From Sandarakinorhabdus cyanobacteriorum (GTDB lineage: Bacteria; Pseudomonadota; Alphaproteobacteria; Sphingomonadales; Sphingomonadaceae), in the NCBI RefSeq assembly GCF_002251755.1, contig NZ_NOXT01000113.1, forward strand, positions 25,585-89,584: a stretch of DNA of 64,000 nucleotides, in the 5' to 3' direction. Positions 37,175-44,588 of the stretch are shown piece after piece. Position 1 is the stretch's first letter, and each line of letters begins with the position of its first letter. Below the pieces are notes generated by a model, which saw only the letters and a list, made by a program, of their open reading frames with translations, was not told the DNA's origin and ran no database searches. Position numbers and translations under genes: made by a program.

Positions 37175-37479
37175 GTGGCGCCAATGCGGTGCGCGGAGAG
37201 GCCGGCCTGATGCTGGGCGGGCGCCCGGTGCTGATCCGGCCGAGCTTTGCCGCGCTGGTGGCGGCCGAGGCCGAGCTGGGGCCGTTGTTTGCCCTGTGTG
37301 AGCGGGCGGCGGCGGGGCAGCTGACCTTGCACGAGATGGCGGCCTTGCTGTGGCATTGCGCGCCGGAACCGGGCTGTGACCGGGCCGATTTTGGCGAGGC
37401 GCTGGTGGCCGGCGGGCTGGCGGCGGCGACCCCGGCGCTGCGCGTGCTGTTGGGCCAGATCCTGGCCGGGGCGGGATGA
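37171..37479 (+). CDS. GTA gp10-type tail assembly protein
   Basis: 102 residues: AVRGEAGLMLGGRPVLIRPSFAALVAAEAELGPLFALCERAAAGQLTLHEMAALLWHC...GLAAATPALRVLLGQILAG. The arrangement of a beta hairpin followed by helices matches the gp10 family (tail-assembly-chaperone-like) found between tube and tape measure in GTAs. Overlaps both neighbours by 4 bases. Confidence 0.88.
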   Translation: MSGANAVRGEAGLMLGGRPVLIRPSFAALVAAEAELGPLFALCERAAAGQLTLHEMAALLWHCAPEPGCDRADFGEALVAGGLAAATPALRVLLGQILAGAG

Positions 37480-37685
37480 GCCGCTTTGCCGATGCGGCGC
37501 GGCGCGGCTGCCATGCGGCGGCCTTGGCGCTGGGCTGGCGGCCAGCGGAGTTTTGGGCGGCGACCCCGGCCGAGCTGCGCACCTGCCTGGGGCAGGATGG
37601 GCCGACGGAGGCGGCGGCCGCGGATGCCGGCCTGCTGGCGCAGATGATGGAGCGGTTTCCCGATGCTGAACGATCCTGTGGATGA
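37476..37685 (+). CDS. Tail assembly chaperone (GTA g10.1-like)
   Basis: 69 residues: ADAARRGCHAAALALGWRPAEFWAATPAELRTCLGQ is the short family common after gp10 (helix, then GW.P.EFW..TP.EL). Its last 23 bases overlap the tape-measure gene in another frame, a configuration reminiscent of the G/GT frameshift arrangement of larger phages. No slippery site was established. Confidence 0.82.
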   Translation: MSRFADAARRGCHAAALALGWRPAEFWAATPAELRTCLGQDGPTEAAAADAGLLAQMMERFPDAERSCG

Positions 37686-38223
37686 ACTGGTGGTGCAGGT
37701 GCGCGCCGATACCGGCGGCTTCATGGCCGGCGTGGCGGAGATGCAGCGCACGCTGGATGGGCCCTTTGCCGGCGGGCTGGAGCGGGCCGGGCTGGGCCTG
37801 TCGCGCTCGCTGGGGCGGGCGCTGTCGGACGGCAAGCTGGGCTTTGACGAGCTGCGCGTGATTGCGCTCAGGGCGCTGGGCGAGATCGGCCAGGGTGCGC
37901 TGCGCATGGATTTGGGCAGCCTGTTTGGTGGCGGCGCGGCGCGGCCGCTGGCGGGCTTTCTGGGCGGGCTGTTCGGCCTGCCGGGGCGGGCCACCGGCGG
38001 CCCGGTGGCGGCGGGGCGCCCCTATCTGGTGGGCGAACGCGGGCCGGAAGTGTTTGTGCCCACGGCGGCCGGGCGGGTGGAGGCCAATGGCGGCGGCCGG
38101 GCGCCGATCCAGCTGACGGTGAATGTGGCGGCCCCGCGTGAGGCAAGCGCCCAGGCGATGCGGCAGACGGGCGCGCAGGTGGCGCGGGCGGTGGCGCGCA
38201 CGCTGGACCGGGTGCGGCCATGA
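37663..38223 (+). CDS. Short tail tape measure protein (GTA g11-like)
   Basis: 186 residues. VDELVVQVRADTGGFMAGVAEMQRTLDGPF is the usual GTA tape-measure opening; the middle is helical; FGLPGRATGGPVAAGRPYLVGERGPEVFVPTAAGRVEANGGG is the strongly conserved C-terminal region of many tape measures. Such proteins fix tail length and may help DNA delivery. It is somewhat shorter than the about 220 residues I recall for the Rhodobacter GTA protein. Overlaps the next gene by 4 bases. Confidence 0.87.
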   Translation: MLNDPVDELVVQVRADTGGFMAGVAEMQRTLDGPFAGGLERAGLGLSRSLGRALSDGKLGFDELRVIALRALGEIGQGALRMDLGSLFGGGAARPLAGFLGGLFGLPGRATGGPVAAGRPYLVGERGPEVFVPTAAGRVEANGGGRAPIQLTVNVAAPREASAQAMRQTGAQVARAVARTLDRVRP

Positions 38224-40553
38224 TGCGCTGGTGGCTGGCCGGGCCGGACGATCGCGGGCGCACGCGCTGGATCCGGCGCTTTGATCCGTCGTTCTGGCTG
38301 GTGGATTTCCCGCGGCCGATGATGGCGAGCGTGACCACCGAGGGCGATGAGACCCTGGTGGTGGATGTGGAGTTCCAGCGCCGCGCCGATCTGGCCGGGT
38401 TAATCTGGGAATCGGCCGACCGTTGGAGCCATCCCCTGTGCGCGCTGACGACCCGGCGGGATTATCGCGGGCTGGTGTGGCGGTTTCGCTGGCAATCGAG
38501 CGGGGCGGTGCTGCCGCTGGATGCGGTGAACGGCCCGGTGTTGACCATTGAGGGGCGCGATGCCGGCGGCCGGCTGCGCACCTGGTATGTGCGGCTTTGG
38601 AATTATGCCGTGGGCAGCCCGGCCGATGCCGAGATCGCGCTGGATTTTGATGCGCTGGCCGGCGGCTTTCTGTTGCCGGGTGAGGCCGATCCGGTGTGGG
38701 CGGGCGATATCGACCGGCTGTTCATCAGCCTGGTGCCGCCTGGCCATGACGGCGTGGATGCCCCGCTGCCCGCTGTGGCGCAGGGGCAGGTGCGGCTGAC
38801 CAACCTGCTGGTGGATGGCGATGGCGCCGTATTGCCCGCCGGAGAGCCCGGCCTGCCGCCGCACGACTGGCGGCTGTGCACGGCCTATGACGATCTGTAC
38901 AATCAGACCCCCGAACGCATCCTGACCCAGGCACTGCTTTTGGGCTGGCGCGGGGCGATCACCCATTATCTGGGCATGAGCCATTTCATGGCGCTGCAGC
39001 CGGATGGGGCGGGGGGCTATGTTGTTGATCCGGCGCGGCCCTTGTGCGGCCCAGCGATGGCCTGGCACCGGGATTTCCTGGCGCGGGCGCATCAGCTGGG
39101 CTTTGCGCCCATCCTGTCGCTGTCGATGGAGCTGTTTGCCGCGCACTGCCCGGCCGACTGGGCGCAGCGGGATGCCACGGGGGCGATGGGGCTGACCGGC
39201 TGGGTGCCACCATCGGCGCTGCTGTCGCCTTGCCAGACGCAAGCCCAGGCCTGGTTGTGCAGCGTGGTGGCGGCGGCCATGGCGCTGTTGCCGGCGGGCG
39301 CCGCGCCGGCCTTTCAGGTGGGCGAGCCCTGGTGGTGGGTGGGGCCCGATGACCGGCCCTGCCTTTATGATGCCGCCACGGCGGCGCGCTGGCAGCTGGA
39401 AACCGGCAGCCCGCCGCCGGCCATGTTGGACGTGAAGGGCAGCAAGAGCGCGGCCGAGCAGGCGTATCTGGACTGGTGTGGGGCGCGGCTGGCGGAAGCG
39501 ACAGCCGGCATGGTGGCGGCGGCGCCGGCGGGCACGGTATCGCATTTGTTGTTCTATGCGCCGCAGGTGCTGCTGGCCGACCGGCCCGATCTGGCCCGCG
39601 CCAATATGCCGGCGGCTTGGGCCCATCCGGCCTTCGACGTGCTGCAGCTGGAGGATTATACGTTCGTGACCACAGCCAATCAGGCTGGTCAGGCACGGGC
39701 GCGGGCGGCGGTGGCCGGGGCATTGGGCTATCCGCCCACGCAACAGCATTATCTGGCCGGCTTTGTGCTGAACGCCAGCGATGCACAGGTGCACTGGCCA
39801 TTGATTGCTGATGCGGCAGCCGGATCGGCGGCCAGCCAGGTGTTCATCTGGGCCTGGCCACAGGTGGCGCGCGATGGCTTCACCCCCTTTGCCCTGGATG
39901 ATGAGGGAGACGCCGCCATGCCGGCCTTTCACGATGTGCGCTTTCCGCTGGAGCTGGGCTTTGGCGCGACCGGCGGCCCCGGTTTTTCCACCCAGGTGGT
40001 GGTCACGGGATCGGGCGCCGAGCAGCGCAATGCCGATTGGGCCGATGCCCGGCTGGAATTTGATGCCGGCGTGGGCATCCGTTCGGAAGCCGATCTGGAA
40101 CGGCTGGTGAGCTTTTTCCGGGCCCGGCGCGGCCAGGCGCATGGCTTTCGTTTTCTAGACCCGCTGGACAACAGCAGCGCGGCCGATGGCGGGGCACCGG
40201 CCGCCACCGATCAATTTCTGGGGCAGGGCAGTGGCAGCACCACGCGCTTTGCCCTCGTCAAGACCTATGCCGATGCCGGGGTGGAGGATGCCCAACTGCG
40301 CCGCATCACCCGGCCCTGGCCCGACAGCGTGCGGGTGGCGGTGGCCGGGGTGGAGCAGGTGGCGGGCTGGTCGGTGGCGCCCGGCGGCCACATTGATTTT
40401 GCCGAGCCGCCGCCCGCCGGAGCCGCGGTCACCGCCGGTTATCGCTTTGATGTGCCGGTGCGTTTTGCGGCTGACCGCATCGAGGTGTCGATCGCCGGCT
40501 GGCGGGCCGGCGAGCTGCCATCGGTGCCGCTGATCGAAATCCGGGAGGATTGA
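38220..40553 (+). CDS. Distal tail protein (DUF2460) with large N-terminal extension (GTA g12-like)
   Basis: 777 residues. The C-terminal part (about 570-777) is DUF2460/TIGR02217: FPLELGFGATGGPGFSTQVVVTGSGAEQRNADW, EADLERLVSFFRARRGQAHGFRFLDPLD and the ending. About 570 residues precede it. Residues 1-200 look beta-rich; about 215-540 resembles a TIM-barrel/glycosidase-like or non-contractile-tail-sheath fold (ITHYLGMSHFMAL, WHRDFLARAHQLGFAPILSLSMELFAAHCPADWAQRDATG, AFQVGEPWWWVG, VLQLEDYTFV). The Rhodobacter GTA gp12 is only about 200 residues, so this is an N-terminally extended version. Catalysis is unproven; Glu in GEPWWWVG is a candidate. Confidence 0.83.
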   Translation: MMRWWLAGPDDRGRTRWIRRFDPSFWLVDFPRPMMASVTTEGDETLVVDVEFQRRADLAGLIWESADRWSHPLCALTTRRDYRGLVWRFRWQSSGAVLPLDAVNGPVLTIEGRDAGGRLRTWYVRLWNYAVGSPADAEIALDFDALAGGFLLPGEADPVWAGDIDRLFISLVPPGHDGVDAPLPAVAQGQVRLTNLLVDGDGAVLPAGEPGLPPHDWRLCTAYDDLYNQTPERILTQALLLGWRGAITHYLGMSHFMALQPDGAGGYVVDPARPLCGPAMAWHRDFLARAHQLGFAPILSLSMELFAAHCPADWAQRDATGAMGLTGWVPPSALLSPCQTQAQAWLCSVVAAAMALLPAGAAPAFQVGEPWWWVGPDDRPCLYDAATAARWQLETGSPPPAMLDVKGSKSAAEQAYLDWCGARLAEATAGMVAAAPAGTVSHLLFYAPQVLLADRPDLARANMPAAWAHPAFDVLQLEDYTFVTTANQAGQARARAAVAGALGYPPTQQHYLAGFVLNASDAQVHWPLIADAAAGSAASQVFIWAWPQVARDGFTPFALDDEGDAAMPAFHDVRFPLELGFGATGGPGFSTQVVVTGSGAEQRNADWADARLEFDAGVGIRSEADLERLVSFFRARRGQAHGFRFLDPLDNSSAADGGAPAATDQFLGQGSGSTTRFALVKTYADAGVEDAQLRRITRPWPDSVRVAVAGVEQVAGWSVAPGGHIDFAEPPPAGAAVTAGYRFDVPVRFAADRIEVSIAGWRAGELPSVPLIEIRED

Positions 40554-41369
40554 ATGGCCAGCCATGCCATTGTTCAGGACGATCTCACCCATCTGGCGCT
40601 GTGCTGGCGGCTGGTGCGCGCCGATGGCGTGGCGCTGGGCTTCACCAGCCATGATCGCGATCTGCTGGTGGATGGGCTGGTGCATCTGGCGCGGCCCGGC
40701 ATGTCGCCTTCGGCCATCGTGCTGGGTGATGGCGTGACCGCCGATGATCTGGAGGTGGCAGGCGGCCTGTCGTCGGCCGCGCTGACCCGGGCCGATCTTT
40801 TGGCCGGGCGCTGGGATGGGGCGCGGCTGCGGCTGTTCCTGGTGGATTGGCGCGATCCGGCGGCCGGCCAGGTGGCGCTGGCCAGCGGCACGCTGGGCGA
40901 TGTCGCGGTGGGGGAGGGCAGTGACGCCGGCTTTGTCGCCACGCTGGAAAGCCCGGCGGCGGCGCTGCAGGCCAGCGTGGTGGAGCTTTGTTCGCCGGAA
41001 TGCCGGGCCGAACTGGGCGATGCCCGCTGCCGGGCGAGCCTGCGCGGCCGACGCCGGATCGTGGTGGTGACTGCGGCAGAACCGGGGCGGTGCCGGGTGG
41101 AGGGCATCGTGGCGGCCGATCATGCTGATGGCCGGTTGCTGGTGCTGGATGGCGTGGCCGCCGGGCTGGAGCGGCGGATCGTGGCGGCCGATAGCGATTG
41201 GCTGCAGCTGGATGAGCCGCTGGCATTGGCCGTGGGCGACCGGGTGCAGCTGACCGAGGGCTGCGACAAGCGCTTTGCCACCTGCCGCGACCGCTTTGCC
41301 AACGCGTTGAATTTTCGCGGCGAACCGCATGTGCCGGGCGGCGATCTTTTGACCCGGATCGGAGGCTGA
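40554..41369 (+). CDS. Tail hub protein, DUF2163/BR0599 type (GTA g13-like)
   Basis: 271 residues: LALCWRLVRADGVALGFTSHDRDL, LSSAALTRADLLAGRWDGARLRLFLVDW and the Cys-rich C-terminal region (CSPEC...DARCRAS; EGCDKRFATCRDRFANALNFRGEPHVPGGDLL). The Cys pattern resembles the iron-sulfur-cluster domain of lambda gpL-type hub proteins. The ATG at 40554 directly follows the previous stop. Confidence 0.9.
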   Translation: MASHAIVQDDLTHLALCWRLVRADGVALGFTSHDRDLLVDGLVHLARPGMSPSAIVLGDGVTADDLEVAGGLSSAALTRADLLAGRWDGARLRLFLVDWRDPAAGQVALASGTLGDVAVGEGSDAGFVATLESPAAALQASVVELCSPECRAELGDARCRASLRGRRRIVVVTAAEPGRCRVEGIVAADHADGRLLVLDGVAAGLERRIVAADSDWLQLDEPLALAVGDRVQLTEGCDKRFATCRDRFANALNFRGEPHVPGGDLLTRIGG

Positions 41370-41370
41370 G

Positions 41371-41787
41371 ATGGCAGGCATCACCAAGCGCCGGCGGCGG
41401 GCGGTTGCCGCTGCGCGGGCCGGGGTGGGGACGCGCTTTCGCGCGCAAGGACGAACGATTGGTCTGGGCCTGGACTGTGTGGGCGTGGCCTTGCTGGCGG
41501 CCGCGGGCGCCGGCGTGCGGCTGGCGCCTGTGCCGGCCTATGCGCTGGGCGGGCTGCACGACGATCTGCTGGCGGCCACGTTGCGGGCGCTGGGCTGCCG
41601 CCGGGTGCGCCGGGCCAAGGCGGGCGATCTGGTGGAATTTGCGCTGGCGCCGGGCCATCGCCACCTGGCTGTGATGAGTGATCGGGGCATCATCCACGCC
41701 CACGCCGGGCTGGGCCGGGTGGTGGAAGGGCCGGCGCCCGATGACTGGCCGGTGGTGGCGCACTGGGCGCTGCCCGGCGTGCGATAG
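41371..41787 (+). CDS. Tail-associated NlpC/P60-type peptidase (GTA g14-like)
   Basis: 138 residues. The catalytic Cys is in GLGLDCVGVALLAA (about residue 35) and the His in HRHLAVMSDRGIIHAHAG. This is the small cell-wall peptidase family that follows the hub gene in GTAs and HK97/lambda-like phages (gpK-like), presumably opening peptidoglycan during DNA delivery. Starts one base after the previous stop. Confidence 0.88.
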   Translation: MAGITKRRRRAVAAARAGVGTRFRAQGRTIGLGLDCVGVALLAAAGAGVRLAPVPAYALGGLHDDLLAATLRALGCRRVRRAKAGDLVEFALAPGHRHLAVMSDRGIIHAHAGLGRVVEGPAPDDWPVVAHWALPGVR

Positions 41788-41799
41788 GGGGACGCCAGC

Positions 41800-43947
41800 A
41801 TGGCAACCTTGGTACTGGGCGTGGTGGGCCGTGCCCTGCTGGGCCCCGTGGGCGGCATTGTCGGCACCCTGCTGGGCAACAGCGTCGATCGCCGCCTGCT
41901 GGGCGGCCGCCGCGAGGGGCCGCGGCTGGCCAATCCAGAAGTGCAGGCCGCGAGCTATGGCGAGCCCTTTCCGGTGGTGGCTGGCCGGATGCGGGTGGCC
42001 GGCAATGTCGTGTGGTCAAGCGGCATCCGCGAGACCGCGACGCGCAGCGGCGGCGGCAAGCGTGGGCCAGCGACGACCAATTACAGTTATTCTGCCAGCT
42101 TTGCAGTCATCCTGTGCGCCGGGCCGATCGCAGGCGTGGGCCGGGTGTGGGCCGATGGCCGCCTGATCCGCGATGCGGCCGGGGTGTGGAGCCTGCCGGT
42201 GACGATGCGTGTGCATGATGGCAGCGAGGGCCAGCAGCCTGATACGCTGATCCTGGCCGCGGAAGGGACGGCGCCGGCCTTTCGCGGCCTGGCGCATGTG
42301 GTGTTCGAGGATCTGGCGCTGGCGGAGTTTGGCAATCGGCTGCCCAATCTGGCGTTCGAGATCAATCCGGGCGCGCCGGCGCAATCGCTCGGCACGGCGA
42401 TGACGGCGCTGGCGGCGCGGGCCGGCGTGACGCTGCCGGCGCGCGGGGGCTTTCCCGATGTGACCGGCCTGTTCGCTGGGGCGGCGGCGCCGTTGGCCGA
42501 CGTGATCGGCCCTTCGCTCAGGGCCAGTGGTGCCGTGCTGGCCGCCGGCACCGCGCTGGTGGGGGAGGGTGTGCCGGCGCAGGTGATGGAGTTTGCCGGC
42601 CAGGACCAGGCCGATGCCGCCGGCAGCCGCCGCAGCGCCCCGGCCCGTCAGCGCCGCGCCGGCAGCCAGGGCCTGCCCGATGCGGTGGAGCTGGCCTATT
42701 TCGACGACAGCCGGGATTTCCAGCCCGGCCTGCAGCGGGCCCGGCTGCGCGCCGGGGTGCAGGTGGGCAATGATGTGTTGCCCTTGGCGCTGGCGCCGTC
42801 GGTGGCCAAGCGCCTGGCGCAGGCGCGGCTGCTGCGGCAGCAGGCCGGGCGGCGGCGGCGCAGCCTGCGGCTGCCATGGCGGTTTCTGGGGCTGACGCCG
42901 GGCGATGTGCTGGCGTTGCCGGACGGGCAGTGGCAGGTGGCAGAGACGCGCTTCGAAGCCTTTGTTCTGCATGTGGAATTGGTGCAGCGGCCGGGTGTGG
43001 CGGCCGGCGACGGCGCCAGCGATGGTGGCCGGGCGTTGGCCCAGGTGGCGCAACCGGCCGGGCCAACCCGGCTGCTGGCGCTGGACCTGCCGCCGCTGCC
43101 GGGTGAACTGCCCGACGCGCCGCGATTGTGGCTGGCCGGGGCGGGGGCCGCGCCGGGCTGGCGCGGGGCCGGTGTGGAGATCAGCCTGGATGGCGGCGCC
43201 AGCTTCATGGCCGGCCCGGCCCTGCCAGGCGCGGCGGTGATCGGCACCGCGCAGAGCGTGCTTCCCGATGGCCCAGCGACCCGCTGGGACCGGTTTGGCG
43301 CGGTGGAGGTGGAACTGCTGGCCGATGCCATGTGGCTGGAAGGGCGCAGCGAGGCATCGGTGCTGGCCGGAGCCAATCTGGCGGTGCTGGGCAAGGAGAT
43401 CATCCAGTTCGCTGCGGCCGAGGCGCTGGGTGGCCGGCGGTTCCGCCTGCGCGGTCTGTTGCGCGGCCGACGCGGCACCGAATGGGCCACCGGCAGCCAC
43501 GCGGTGGGGGAGGATTTCCTGTTGCTGGAGGCCGGCGCGCTGGCCAGCCTGACGCTGCCGCTGGAGCGGCTGGGCGAGACGCTGCTGTTGCGCCCGACGG
43601 GGTCGGGCGATGCCGCGACGCCGCCGCTGGTGACCAGCATCGGCCGTGCCGCCATCCAGCCGCTGGCCCCCGTGCACTTGCGGGCCCGGCGGGTGGGGGC
43701 TGAGCTGGTGTGCCACTGGACCCCCTCCAGCCGCGTCGGCTTTGGCTGGCCGGATTTCACCGATGTGCCGACGGGCGAGCGCAGTCTCGCCTTCCGTGCC
43801 GGCCTGTTCACGGCGGCTGGGCCGCTGGCGACGGCCGATCTCGACGCGCCGGCCTGGGTGGTGCCGGCTCCGGGCGAGCCGTACTGGCTTGAGGTGGCGC
43901 AACTGGGCCTGACGCTGGGGCGCAGCGCCCGGCTGACGATTGATTGA
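41800..43947 (+). CDS. Tail tip/host-specificity protein (GTA g15-like)
   Basis: 715 residues. A short hydrophobic start (LVLGVVGRALLGPVGGIVGTLLGNSVDRRLLG) is followed by the conserved RLANPEVQAASYGEPFPVVAGRMRVAGNVVWSSGIRE...TTNYSYSASFAVILCAGPIAGVGRVWADGRLIRD and AFRGLAHVVFEDLALAEFGNRLPNLAFEIN. It then has Phage-tail_3-like and fibronectin-like beta domains to the end. The Rhodobacter GTA gp15 is about 1300 residues with a glycosidase-type TIM domain; that domain is not recognisable here. It presumably forms the baseplate tip. Confidence 0.87.
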   Translation: MATLVLGVVGRALLGPVGGIVGTLLGNSVDRRLLGGRREGPRLANPEVQAASYGEPFPVVAGRMRVAGNVVWSSGIRETATRSGGGKRGPATTNYSYSASFAVILCAGPIAGVGRVWADGRLIRDAAGVWSLPVTMRVHDGSEGQQPDTLILAAEGTAPAFRGLAHVVFEDLALAEFGNRLPNLAFEINPGAPAQSLGTAMTALAARAGVTLPARGGFPDVTGLFAGAAAPLADVIGPSLRASGAVLAAGTALVGEGVPAQVMEFAGQDQADAAGSRRSAPARQRRAGSQGLPDAVELAYFDDSRDFQPGLQRARLRAGVQVGNDVLPLALAPSVAKRLAQARLLRQQAGRRRRSLRLPWRFLGLTPGDVLALPDGQWQVAETRFEAFVLHVELVQRPGVAAGDGASDGGRALAQVAQPAGPTRLLALDLPPLPGELPDAPRLWLAGAGAAPGWRGAGVEISLDGGASFMAGPALPGAAVIGTAQSVLPDGPATRWDRFGAVEVELLADAMWLEGRSEASVLAGANLAVLGKEIIQFAAAEALGGRRFRLRGLLRGRRGTEWATGSHAVGEDFLLLEAGALASLTLPLERLGETLLLRPTGSGDAATPPLVTSIGRAAIQPLAPVHLRARRVGAELVCHWTPSSRVGFGWPDFTDVPTGERSLAFRAGLFTAAGPLATADLDAPAWVVPAPGEPYWLEVAQLGLTLGRSARLTID

Positions 43948-43959
43948 GGGAGACGCGCG

Positions 43960-44448
43960 ATGCCGCAGACGGATCGATTGGGCCTGCCGTTGCTGGCAGC
44001 GGGCCAGGGGCAGAAGGATGTGACCCACAATGAGGCGCTGGCCCGGCTTGACCATCTGGTGGCGCTGGCCGTGGTGTCGCGCACGGCGGCTGCACCGCCG
44101 CTGGCCCCGGCACCCGGCGATTGCCACATCGTGCCGGCTGCTGGCGCTGCGGCATGGGGGCAGCCGGCCGGCACGCTGATGATCTGGCAGGGCAGCGGCT
44201 GGCAGGCCGATGCGCCGGCCGCTGGACAGATCGCATTGGTGCGGGATGAGGGCGTGATGCTGGTGCATGACGGGGGCTGGCAGGCGCTGTGGCCGGTGGC
44301 CGGGTTGCGCATCGGCGGGCGCATGGTGCTGGCCGTGCCGCCGGCCAGCGTGGCGGCCCCCAGTGGCGGCACGAGCGTGGATGCGGAGGCCCGTGCCAGC
44401 CTGGCTGCGTTGGTTGCCGCATTGCAGGCGCAAGGGCTTTTGCTGTGA
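43960..44448 (+). CDS. DUF2793 protein, end of GTA-type cluster
   Basis: 162 residues: QTDRLGLPLLAAGQGQKDVTHNEALARLDHLVALAVVS, then GDCHIVPAAGAAAWGQPAGTLMIWQGSGWQ...GVMLVHDGGWQAL, then a Ser/Ala-rich stalk and a short C-terminal helix. DUF2793 proteins are small tail-fibre-like proteins that regularly follow g15 in sphingomonad and roseobacter GTA loci. It is the last gene of the cluster; no terminator with a T-run follows. Confidence 0.87.
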   Translation: MPQTDRLGLPLLAAGQGQKDVTHNEALARLDHLVALAVVSRTAAAPPLAPAPGDCHIVPAAGAAAWGQPAGTLMIWQGSGWQADAPAAGQIALVRDEGVMLVHDGGWQALWPVAGLRIGGRMVLAVPPASVAAPSGGTSVDAEARASLAALVAALQAQGLLL

Positions 44449-44588
44449 ATTGCGTGTGTCGCGGCGGCTTTTCCGCTGTTCACTGTGGCTTGGCCGCAAC
44501 AATATCGCCAACATGATGCTTGCTTGGCCGCGCGTGGCTGCGTTAGAGATTTCCCGATGCCAGATGGACTGGCACGACTCTAAAGGGG

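Noticed and set aside
37476-37690. Programmed -1 frameshift between chaperone and tape measure as in lambda G/GT
   Set aside because: The frames overlap by 23 bases, but I could not identify a convincing slippery heptamer, so this is not claimed.
25772-44448. Active temperate prophage
   Set aside because: No integrase, repressor, replication, holin or endolysin gene, no attachment-site repeats at the ends, and the gene order follows GTAs.
42016-44514. 832-residue minus-strand frame opposite the tip protein
   Set aside because: Antisense shadow; the plus strand carries conserved GTA gp15 motifs.
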